Shown here: positions 1 to 12,400 of the stretch, piece after piece | How positions within the stretch are numbered: position 1 is the first letter of the stretch | Layout of the letters: the number at the start of each line of letters is the position of its first letter | Assembly: GCA_003640385.1 (NCBI GenBank) | Contig: RCAB01000003.1 | Location: 372,001 to 436,000, forward strand | Origin: Setaria digitata | Taxonomy: Eukaryota > Nematoda > Chromadorea > Rhabditida > Setariidae | Reading direction: 5' to 3' | Length of the DNA stretch: 64,000 nucleotides | Notes under the pieces: model-generated | Told to the model about the DNA's origin: nothing | Database searches by the model: none | What the model saw: only the letters and a program-made list of their open reading frames with translations | Translations under genes and position numbers: made by a program

Positions 1-419
1 TTCTTGAAATTACTTCAGTTCCATTGGAACGATGATTTAGTACGGCGCATCGATCTTCCAGGATTAATTCCAACAAATTAGCACATCTAGGAGCCCTTTC
101 TTGTCTCTAGCAGTTGATATTTTCAGCGAATTTTTTTCTCGATAACTGAAATGGAACTTTTTGAGTGGAACCAACAAGTGGAACTGCAAGTTTTTTCTTC
201 TAAATTTTTTAGTATATTTTATTTTGCTGGTGCATATTCGAAGTTAAAAGCTTTTGTACATTAAGAAAATTTTCGAACATTTAGAATATTTAGAAGTGCA
301 GAGAGGAATTCCTGTTAGTTGTGCTTAATTAATGAAAACAAAATAACTTCCATTGTTACGGTTTTCCCTGTTGATTATCGTGATTGCACTGAATTTTTTT
401 TTTTTTTTTTTTGTTTTAG
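1..419 (+). other. Window start, probably inside the Rictor gene; possible exon remnant at 1-78
   Basis: Frame 1 is open from base 1 to a TAG at 79-81. Its peptide, containing LVRRIDLPGLIP, loosely resembles the armadillo stretch of Rictor that should lie just before the first firm exon at 420. No GT donor that would give the required phase lies before the TAG, so I could not join it to the next exon. The remainder is AT-rich and reads as intron, ending in a long T tract (392-411) and the AG at 418-419. Confidence 0.3.
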
Positions 420-3400
420 AGAATGTCTTTCAAATAACTCATTCCACTTGAGAAACTTTTCACAAATTTTTTCTACTCTGTTGCGCACTTGGGCTGGTCT
501 TCTTGCTTGTGCAGCTTCGGATGATCAAAATACGTCATTTGTTTCTGCATTGAGGTACGATCTCTTACGATAAATTTTGATTTTCGTGAACTATTTATGC
601 CTTCCTTCCAGTTAAATCCGGTGCCAAACTTTATGAAATTTCCTCATGATAAATTCACTAGCGAAGTTTTTTGATATCTTGTTTTGCAGTAATTACTCCG
701 GCTTTGACCTATGAGGGGACAGAAGGATCATTGGAAAAGTTCTTGCCAAAATTACTAGTTAAAAAATTAGTGAAAATAATAACCCTTGCATTGTAATCAT
801 TTAAGTACTACTTTTCTTAACTTGATGGATTACCGGGTTTTCTCGATTACGTTTTTTTCAGTTTTCTGGATTACGTAGGGTTGAATCCACTTACACATGC
901 AAACAGTCGCAAAATTTACGATTTAGTCATCGAATGTTGTTGTGAAGTTTTGGAGCTTTCCTACTCAAAAGTTCGATTCACCGATTGGCCTTGTACTGTG
1001 GGCTTTTACTGTAAGTTTGAATATTTAACGCCTAAAGATAGCTGGAAAACATTGAATTTATCTTACTATTTAAATTATCTCATTATCATTATTGGAAAGC
1101 TTATGATTTATCTCACTATTCTTGATGACACTTATCGTCTAAGACTTCGTTGATAGCGACAATAAACGTAAGAACGGAATCTCAAAGCAGAGAGTATTGA
1201 AGTAAAAATACTCCATGAATGATTGTCATTTGACAAACAGAATATGGGCAAAGAGGTGTCTCACTTATAACGTGTTGGACGAGTGGAAGTCCTAATATTA
1301 TAAGGGACCATTTGTGTAGTTGTTGATCAGGCAAGTTTAGAAATGAAGGAACGAAGGGGTTATATTTTGGAGATTCGATACGGCATTGTTCGAGTATACA
1401 GAAGCACTGTAGTGGGACAGACCACTTTATGAAACATTTTTATTATTTTGATGGAAGATAGGAAGAGCACTTTATGGTTTGTCGATGATCCCTTCTTACT
1501 AAACTGCTTGATGAAGAGGAAAAATTTAATTGTAGCAACTGTGTACCATCCAGATGCCTATAAATGCTCCGTGCGTGATGATTTTATTTTGGCAGAACAC
1601 GAAATGTTTCTGAGGATTGATCAAGTGAGGTTTTAGAAAAATGTTTTTCTTATCAGTAGTTATAAGTTTGAGTGGAAGTCCTTATCACAGAGTCTTTCAT
1701 TTCTACACTGACAAGTGCTAAAACATGAATAAATCAAGTAATAAAGATCACTTACTATCTTTTTATTGCTTCCTTATGATCGAGTCTAGACACCATAATG
1801 GGGCCATTGCGTTCAAAGTTGAAGTGCTTCGACATCTCAGTTTTCTTTGCTTTCTTTTTTTTTTTTTAGCGACAAACAAATATTAACGACTTGTTAGTGT
1901 CATTTCGTTCAGTCGTCATTTATATGCTTATCAAATCCAATGTAATTCAGGTAATCACAAGGTTATTGATAATGTGATAACGAAAAGGTCATTTATTATT
2001 GTTTTGTTTTTATTTCTAGATTTTTATTTTCTGTCATCTCAAATTTCGAAAGTTTCCAGATTTATTTGTCAAATATGGTCGCAAATACTTAATTGCTTGA
2101 AATGCTTAAAAAAACAGCAAGTGATTAATTCTTTAAATTTAAACCCAATGCCCTTGAAATCTGGGTTAGCATCGAATCAAAAATAATTTCGGGTAATATG
2201 GTCCTTTACATGGGTAATTCTTATTGGTAGTATGGATATAAAAAGTTTTTTAGGCTTTATCACGTGTCATATTGCAAGATCCAGATGACCAGATTGCACT
2301 TAAAGCAACCCTTCTGATGCACGATCTTTTGATTGCAGTAAAGTTCCTTTTCTCTTTTTTTCTTGTTTCTCTAACGCTTAGGCTTAAGCTTAAAGTTTAC
2401 TTTTGGTTTGAAAAATTATTCCTATGCGAACTTAAGAGGAAAAAAGTGCTACTGCTAACAGTTAATGAGAATTATTGAGAGAATATTCTGCTTCTGTTGA
2501 CTAATTACTTTAATAAGTGTGTTTTCGAAGTATTGATGGCCCAGCGCGTTATCCCTTAATTCTCATTGATTGTTCCTTCGATGACCTTTTTTCAGAGATT
2601 TTAGTCTTTTTCATAAATTCAATCTACATGAATCATTAAAATGAATCTAAAGCAAAATATTTGGAAGGCAGAAATGACTCAATCTTTTTTAAATGGACTA
2701 TTTTTCAAGAGTTCAATTTGCTTACCGATGGAATGGAAACTTCATGTTTTGAGTTTGCCAACACTCATGCACGGTGCTTGTGAATTAATGAGTTCAAGAA
2801 AGCATCCCTTGGATGATGGTCAATATAGAGTGGGGAAAATCTCTTTTACTTATGCTGACCCAAGGTACACTGTCTTGTCATAACTTGGAAGTAATTTTCT
2901 ACATCCTGATAGTAGCTAATAATATTGAACTCCATGAAGATATTATTGCGAATCTCTCATTAACAAAGTTTTAATTTTTTTTTACTACCAAATTGACGAA
3001 TTGCTCATACTTTGATAATATCGAGCATCTGTACCTTATCATCTCAGAAATTGTTATGCAGGAACTTAAAAATGTTGAGAGCCGTATAATCAAGGAATTT
3101 TAATGACAGTTGATTCTCTAACTAAGATTGTTTAGGAATATCATCATTTTGTTTAATCGTTTGGATATTTTGAAAAATGTAACACTGGCACAAAAAACTC
3201 AACCATTCCCAATCACAAATCTCGAGCTCTTCGTGCAGAGCAATTCAGTTGTGACAAGGTTATCTAAATCAACACTGTCGAGAAGGATCTTCAACGATAA
3301 CGACAGAGCTGCTGGTAAAATATTACATTCTGTATTGAAAACAAAAATTTTCTTATTCATTTTATGTGTGCTGAGCAATCCTTTCATTCGTGATGACTTT

Positions 3401-6400
3401 GTACAGCTCTAATTTTTCACTAATATTTACCTCTTCTCTCTCAGCTTACACGTATCCTAAAATCCGTTTAATGAAGCTACAGATGTCGGAACAATGCTAG
3501 GCAAGTTATTACTCAAAGCAGTGGGATCTGATGGACGGTTGTGTTGGCCCATTGTTGACAAACTATTTCAGCTTCTTGAAAATAACTATGCATGTAGAGA
3601 TGTGCCCAGAAAATATTTCGAAAAATGTTACGGTATATTTAGAATGGTCTGTTTTTTCCACATAATGTTGGATGTAATGATTACAAATATTTTGAAATGC
3701 TTACCAGCACTGTTTCTTCTTTAGTGCTTTAATTTTGAATGTAACTTTTAAACAAATAGGATACCTTTGTTTTATGAAGTTTTATAAAAGAAGTCTTCAA
3801 TAAATTTTTGAAAATTTTTCTGAAAAAAATATCAACATTCTCATAACAGTTTAGGTATTCTTCTTTATCACTCCAGTGAAAGGCTTGCTAATCAAAGCTC
3901 GTGCTGATCGTCTCGTTATCATTTGCTGTTGTCGCGCAATATATCTTTCACTGATGTTTGCTGCTCGTGAAACACAGTATAAAGAACTTATATCAAATTT
4001 TATTAATGATTTTATAATGAGTATATCAGGGGTATATTTTTAATTATTTTTTTCCATATTTGAATGTGTTCAAGTCAGTTTTTGAGCCAATAGTTATAGT
4101 GCTGACTGAATTTGAGAGAGATCATCTTTAAGGATGCACTGTTGAATGGTCCACTGTCTCCTAAAAATTTAGTGAACAGTAGTGCGATGTATTATTTTGC
4201 ATTTGTTGGTGCTATATCAGCAGCTGAGGAAGGAAGACGGATGTTAGAAGCGACCACATTACTACAAAAGTTAGTTTGTTTTCTGTTGAGGGAAGAGGAT
4301 TCATATTTTTAACTTTGTTTGTAACTTTTTCTCATAGTTCAAAAGTTATAATTATAATTAACCGTTTATTACTCTTCCAACATAAATTCGTTTCCATCTA
4401 GAGTAATAACTTTCTCACTTTCTTCTTCCATCTGCTCGTGCTGTTCCTTCTTAAAATAAAATTTCGTAATTAATAGAGTTTTTCTTGACAAACTTTGACT
4501 TCTTGTCAAGATGTTTGGTTCTTATATTTTTTTGTTACTCTTTTGCTGTTGGAATTTGACTGCATAAATTATTTCTTATCATGGCTAGTTTTTAATTACT
4601 CAACAAAGTTAAGTATAACATTGAACAATTACGACACACTTAACAGCCCAGTTGCCGGAGTAATTCATTCTTTCCTCATCTTTTATTCATTCGTCATTCT
4701 TAAAGTGGCAATTCTTACCTGATTATGCTGATTATCATTATATGCCTTTTATTTACTTATCCTTATTTCTTATAAAATTATTGGCCTGAAATCTAGCTTC
4801 TCCTTTCAATTCAAATTTCAATCAAAAATCTTTCAGTGGTTATACTTCGCATTAAACATAAGTGTTTAAAAAGATACATTAGGGAATCAGGATAAAATCA
4901 GCCTTTCTATTCTGGAGGCGGTAGTGCCGTCATGCAGTTTCCGGGAATTTTTTTTACATCTTTTGAAGATTATGAATTACCTGTCATTAGGAGTTTCACG
5001 TTTCTTGAAGGTTGCGTTAAACTATAGTATTTATTGTTTACAAATTTAAATTTGAATGATGCTTCTGATGATAGTGAGCATGAGTTCTTTTTATGCAAGA
5101 TGAAAGTTTTGAAAACATGTTTTCATTTCGTATAGATATTAGTTTTCAGAGACTGGGAAATTTTGCCTTTTTTTCGTATAGATCATTTCCTGACTTCTGT
5201 TCTCTTTTCCTCATCACTTTTCAAAATCTCGGGAAAGGGTGAGGTGACATTTCCCTTCCGGAGCAAATCATTTGTGATCCCAGATGAACAGATAAACAGA
5301 GAGAATACCAAAACAAGGTAAAATGATACATAAGATACAAGGCATCAGTTATGGCCGTTGTGAGACGTAGAAACACCGTTGTATCTGGCTCAACTTCCCG
5401 AGGCACTTGTACTGTTCGCTGAGCAGAACACCTTGTGGTAATCCGGCTGCAGGATTACAGTATGGCCTACAGTGCTCGTAACCAAGCTCGAAAACGTTGT
5501 GTGCTTCACAGCATGATGTTGCATCTTGATAGCCACTAGCACAGATCATCACATTTCCCACTTTACTTAGTGGACATCGGCCCGTCAGTACAGCCAGTTG
5601 AATCTGAATTGATTACAGCATATGACTGACACCTCTGGAATGATGAGACTTAGAAAATGCGCTATTCACACGATAGGAAGCATTTAGTGGTAAAGAGAGT
5701 GACAAACTGTAGTTAAAGTAGCATCGTAATTACACAGCGCAGCACATCCTTGGCCTAATTCTTGACAGCAATCTTTGAATCGATCATTGGCCACCTCCTT
5801 TGTTATGCACGGTTCCCAGTTGGGTTGTCGGGGGCACTTAATTATTAAATCATATTAGAAGGAATTATTCTTCTGCACTTTTTCCTGACTCGTAGATGAG
5901 AAAGGCTCTCCTTCCAAATTCATCACCTGACGTAGCAAATTTTAGTACTAATTCTCTGTTTCATTCAGACACAGAAACTGACTTGAATGATGAGCTACCT
6001 GAGCAATAGCAGTAGGTCGTTTTTGACTTGTTTTGTAATATGCCTCTTCAATGTACTTCGGTGGTACATCGATGCTATACGCCACAGGTATTTGCGCTGA
6101 TTGTAGTGCTGGTGTTGCTATCTGCAAGCATTGATAACTGCCATTCTTATCAGTCGTACAGTCATGAGACAGTGTCAGAATGAGGAGTGATTTGGTAAGC
6201 AAGTTAATTGCATTCTGATTTCGTTTACTGGCATTGAATCAGAGTGCCTCTCTGTTAGCCCTAAATGCTGAATTGTACCTTTTCAGCCAATTGCGCCTGT
6301 GCAAATGGTCTAGCTGACTGTTGTTGACTGGCATAGAAGGAGTGTTGCTGTTGCGAGTAAGGTGTGTGTTGCTGTAACTGTCCAGGTTGTCTAAGAGAGT

Positions 6401-9400
6401 ACGACTGCTGCTGGCTTCTGTACGGTACTGCTTGCGGGTACGTGTGACTGTGACGGTGTGCACCGATGACACCGTACGGTGCCACCGTCTGTTCCGACGT
6501 AAATAACTCTGCTCGTTGTCGCTGAGGTTGGAAGAATTCTAACTCTGTCTGCGCTGCTGGAACAGGTGCTAATTGATGCGGTGATATTTCAGCTACTGCA
6601 CCTCGATAGATGGGAGACGCAAATGTCACCTACAAAGATAACCATTCAACTTCGCTTCACTCTATTCTCCTTTTCCAACTAGAAGACACTTTTGCTAATA
6701 ACGGACTACTAGTATCAACATTCTACTTGCCTAGTCTTGTTTTATGAAAACGCAATCAATAATTATCTTCATTAATAAAAATTATGAGTCAGTTTCAGAC
6801 TTCCAACGTCTGTCTTTGTTTCATTTGGCTGTTAAGAGAGTTGGAAAATTACCGTAGGGAATGGGAACGGTGGAAGTGTCGGCAGTGTAAATGTTGAAAG
6901 TGCGGTGTCAACCAAGTCAGTCTGTTGATTTGGCGCAGATGACGCTAGAAGGGGTAGAAGAGAAAGTTGTCTTATTGGTGGAAGTTGAATTCCTGATTGA
7001 GACTGCTGTGGCAAGAATTGGTGTTGGTATGATGAGATTTGTGTTGACAAAGGAGATATCTAAATTATGCCAGAAATAAATAGAGTTATTCGGTTTCTGT
7101 AAATGTTCTCTATTTCTCCACATAATGATTATCCGATACTTTAAAACTTTTAAATTTAATTACTATATTGCTGTCATTGTTGCTCATTCTAAGACTTTAT
7201 AGTCTGACATTTTCAATTTGACCTAAGCTTAAATTTTGCAATGTAATTGCTTAGTGTCAGTTTACACATTCTATTCTTGACACAGTTGGTTGAATGAGTA
7301 TGGGTTTAAAGTTATGACTTACCAGATCGTACTTTAGACCATATAATGGATTTTGCAGTAGATGCTGCGGTGATAACTGTTGTGTGGTCACAGTTTTGGC
7401 TTGAGGTCGTTGAGACCGTTGGAAAATGTTCGATGAGTCATTCACGAATTTTGATTGATATCGTTTCTGAATAAGTGATGGTTTTCTTTAAGTCATCAGA
7501 AGTATTAAGGTTGAGGTTCGGGTTAATGTCACGATTTTCAGATCATACTTCATACCGGTCGCTTAATCTGTGACACTCCCTGTATTCTCGAATTATAGTT
7601 ATTAAGTAGTGCTCAGTAAAATCACGTTAACTGAATCCATCAACTTTTTCCACTTGACAACTACACCAGAAATTTTGTAATTAACATGATTTTCAAAATT
7701 TCGAATTTTAATCTGACTTCATATTAGATGGCTAACTGTTTGATATAGAAGAAACAAAATCATCGAAAGAATTAAGGGCTGATTCTTTCAATCATTTAAA
7801 CTACTCAAAACATTACTCATTTCACATTTTTTGAAATTTCAAGAAAAATACTGATTTTAGTAAAAATTTGTATCTCAATGTTGTTTCAGTCAACTTACGT
7901 ACTTTTTGATAATGAATAATATTTTATTCAGTCATCTTTCACCATGACGGGTTTTCTTGAAAATTTGTTTTTCTTATTAGTTCTGTGTTATTTCTCACTT
8001 GAAAATACTACTCAGTCAAATTCACTTGCTAAAAAAATGCTACCAGCACGGAAACATCAACACCTTCTGAAATCATTGTTTGAGTTTATTGAGTTCCTAG
8101 GTTATAAGCTTAATGCTGTATACAAGACATTCAAGAATCACATCCTCAAAATGTATTGTGGTAGATTCAAGGCATTGACGCATACCGGTGTATTTTCCTT
8201 CGAACACGGTCCACAAGTTTCGGGGCACATCCTGGCAATGAAAGTCACTCGACAGTGGTGGCACCGAGCCCGTTCACAACTTGGCAAATCTGCACCAGTG
8301 TTACCAACAAAGATAGAAATTGCTACGGACAAAAACGCCAGTGTCACATCCATCTGTGACAACTGTACCTGTAATGCATTTATTCATAAAGAGTAGGTGA
8401 CCAACACTGTTGGCTCATCGAGCAGAGAGTCTGTTTTAGTTAAGATTCGATTTCTTGTCATGCGTCGTTAAGGAAAAGTAGACCGCTAAGTCCAAATAAT
8501 CTTCTCTTTAGTCATTATCAGGACCTTAGTCGAAGGAAATTTTGTTGTTGATATAAATTGAAATAACTGAAATTGAAGCATTGAAAAAACGAAAAAAACA
8601 AAAAATAAAAGTTATTGTTGATACAACTGAAATAACGTGAATGTGCGGTACTTATTACAGAGTAAGCTTTCGTCACTTTCACACTTCTTGTTTCAACTTT
8701 ATATAGTTTCATTTGCATCCTAATAAAGGAATCTGATTTCTTATGTTTTTTAATTTTATCAAGAAAAATGAAAAGGAACTTTCCTAAATGAAACGGTTGC
8801 ACTTTGGAAAAGTATTTTGCTGATTTTTTTTCAAAGTACGGCCATATCTTTGAAGTTTATTTCCTCTCAGTAATAGTAATATCTACCATACATTTTTTAT
8901 TCTGAAATGCTTAGTTGATCATTTGGCTGATCCTGATCATGGAAGATGCAACAGATAGTTCATCCACTGACCACAAAATACCATTCAGCTTTTCCATATT
9001 TTTAGAACTTTGGTAGTTTATGAGAGGAATTGACACATTTGCTATGAAACGGTAGTCACAGGAAGAGGAAAGAGGAAGAATTACTGTTACTATAAGGTTT
9101 TGTTAAAATAATACGTGGATTATCATTACTCTTACTGATCAGTTATCATATTTTTTCTATCAAATGGATTAAAAAGATTAATAAATTTTAAATAACCAGT
9201 AGAAGCCATTCAAAGTTTGGGGTTAGCAGTAATTAAAAGGAAATAAATTGAAATAAGTTTAGTTTATGTCAACTCACATAGTGGAAGAAAATACTGCTGT
9301 AAATAGCTGAGGATGAAGAGACCACCTATCTAACAAGTGCTTTTAGATGAAGTCTACTGAAAAGTTGATTCTTGTCAATACAATCATCGAAAAATTATTG

Positions 9401-12400
9401 GAAGATTTGGAGGAATATGAAACAGAGAAGCTTCTCCATTCATTCCTTTATTATTCAAAAAGGTAGTCATTAAAGAATTATTCAAGAATCGAAGAAGAAT
9501 GTTAATACTTTCTTGATGAGCTTATAAGAAAGTTTCAGACTTGCTTAAATAGAAAATCGTTATCATGCGATAGTTTGGGATCGGAAAAAAACGTTGTAGA
9601 AATAACTTAGGATTTTTCATTATATAGAGGAGAATTACTTCAGAAATGAATAAATTGACTCATGAAAGTTGAATGCTAGAGAATGAATATCAAAATTACT
9701 AGAACGTTACGAAAGATCTGGGTGATTTCCTCAATGAGGGAATGAAATGAGTAGTATGCCTAGTCTAAGAATGAAATAGTCTAAAAAAATGATGTTATTG
9801 GATGAAATGTTAAAATTGGAAGCGGGAGAGAATAAAACAAAAGAGAAAATGGTGATAAGAAGAAGGGCGGAGAGGAAGATGAAACACCGTGGCAATCTGT
9901 GCTTCCGATTACGGAAGCTGAAATTTTGAAACGGATATTTCCGGCAGGATTCAGTTACCAGAACACTAAGCGTAAATGAGCTGGGACAAAGATTATTGTG
10001 TTTGAAATTGAAGTTAGAATTGAAAACTGAAAATAAGAATAAATTTTCGTCCACTCATCAGGCAGTCCGATAATGGTCACTACTCTATTCTTGTAGTATT
10101 GGTTATCCACCCAAATAGGAGAAAACTGCTATGAAGGAGAGAAAGAGAAGTGAAAGAGTTTCGGCACATTCCCCTTAGTCAAACTTGGTATATGTCACCA
10201 AACCCATCTGTCCTACCCAGCACCCATTCTGGAGAGGATCGAATGGGTTGGTGAGATCGGGTTTGATGCTGTTCCTGTTTGATGCGATGATATGGTAGGC
10301 GTAGATGGATACATGGATTTATTTGTATGGTGAACAAATGAGTGTGGAAAACAATTGCGCGTACAACGTATAGTAGACAAAATAATTTGTTGATGAAATT
10401 AGAGATAGATTGGAAAGGTGGCAGTATGGGGATTATTAATCAGCTTCCCCTTTCTTATCTTCCTTCAACTTCCCTTTCAAATTCAGTCTACATCTTATTA
10501 TCCATTCCAGCATTACTTCCTTCTGAAAATCGAGAGATCGAACACTTTTAAAAAGGGGTGAAAGAAATGGTTCTCTCTAGATAGCTATGATAATTAATGT
10601 TACCACTGATAATCAGTGTTAAAATAAGGAGCACGTATGTCATAAGTGTGTCCTTGTGGAGCACTGCAATCACCTTCCAATCTGCATTCGATATTTCCAC
10701 TTCGTGGAATCCAAGTTCCCTCTTAATATTACTTGTGCATATGTAACTACACCAAGTAATTATTGCTTTAATGGATATATTGTTATTTTTACTAAATTAA
10801 TTAAAATGAGAGATTTGTCTCCCGCTATCGATAAGACAAAATTAAAATGATTTTCAAGTCTAGCACTTCTTTATCGCAGTTGGTTTGTTGGTCTATGATT
10901 ACTAGGTTGAAGAATAGAAGTTACGCTTGCTTTAAAGTTCTATAGCTGAGAAAATTTCAAGTTTTAGTATCTTTTTGTCCACAGCACTGTCCTTTTGCGG
11001 TACTGCACACTAAGCATTTTTCGTTTCAATTAAAATATTTAAAATACTTTATAGTGTATTCTTGCTTTTTATGTAACAGATAATTGGCCACATTAACAGA
11101 TTTATGGGAGAAGAATGAATGATGAAAGATTTTAAAGCTGATTCGGTTCTATTTCTATAGGTTAATACTACGACGCATTTCCGAAAAGATATTAAATCTT
11201 CGACTGAAATCGTAGTGTAGTTTCGCCGGTTCCGATATTAGAAGGAGTGTACTCAGAGGGCCACATATTCTGCAATATTGATATTCAACAATTTTTAGAC
11301 CTTAATCACTGTTCAGTCCTATAATTGTAAATCAATATTGCTGGGAATAGTGTTTTGTTTAGGGATGGTCAGAAAGTCTGAAATTCTCTTTTCATTTAAA
11401 GATTGTAAAGTTTGCGTTTGTGAAATCTCGAAAACTGGCTACAAAAGCAGAAGTGGATAATTATATCTAATAATATTACAAAAATCCGAAAAAGGATTTA
11501 GGAATAACTGGTGACATTTAATTCTTTTAAGAAAGTTATTATGTTCGTCGGTGAGAAAAACAAAAATATCTATAAAAAAGAAGTAGCTTTAGAAGATTTC
11601 AAGATACCTGTCCTTAAATTCAAGGCAATGAGTTTTAGTAAATTAAAAAAAAATACTAGGTTGATATTTTTCCACTATCTCTTCATCAGTTAATTTCATA
11701 CTTCGTAATTCCTAACCAATTTATCTTCTTAAAAAAAATCGAGCTAAAGCTTTCTTCGATTTTTCATCCAGTTTATTATGACTGAAAAATGCCGAAGACT
11801 TAAATATTTCAGTGCTAAGGAAATAGTAGCTAAAAGTGAAACTAGACTGGTATGATTTGAAATTAAATCATTTAATATCTTATTTATATGGACAAAAACA
11901 TATACTATCTGTGTTATATGAATATCGTTGTGATCGTAGAGTTATCGTAGTTTTTGAAAATTTTGGTGACTTTTAGTTGAAAATCGAATTGTACTGTATT
12001 TTTATGCCATTTCACTGTTTCATTTTCTTATTAACAAAAGACATTGCAGGTTCACTGATTTAGTGAAAAATACAACAAATGTGGAATATGTCAAACTCAT
12101 TGTATCTTGCCTAGACTACAGGTCTGAGGACTCTTTCAGTCGTTTTGTTTTGGAAACGGCTCTTAGTAGTGCCAGTGAGGTATCTTTTTCAAATCCATTC
12201 AAGAAATTTTTTTTTCTTGGAAAAAAAAGGTAGCGAAGGATATCTAATAATATCATTTGTCTTTTTTTATATCTATTTATAATTTAGTGATTTCTCAGCT
12301 TTTCAAAAAAAAGTTCGACAAGCAATGGTACCGAAAAATACAAAAATACATCTAATATTCCTGTAATGCATACTTTCCTTACAATTAGCAGTAGGGTTAA

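Noticed and set aside
6891..7079. Plus-strand frame opposite the Gln-rich exon
   Set aside because: Antisense shadow of exon 7059-6853 of the nested minus-strand gene.
7944..8396. Longest open frame in the window, 150 codons on the + strand
   Set aside because: It is antisense to the first exon of the ShKT-DB gene; its peptide is featureless, whereas the minus strand gives a signal peptide and a six-cysteine motif with good splice sites.
9731..10054. Minus-strand frame of 107 codons
   Set aside because: Low-complexity, Phe/Ser/Asn-rich; the opposite strand shows more protein-like blocks, themselves broken.
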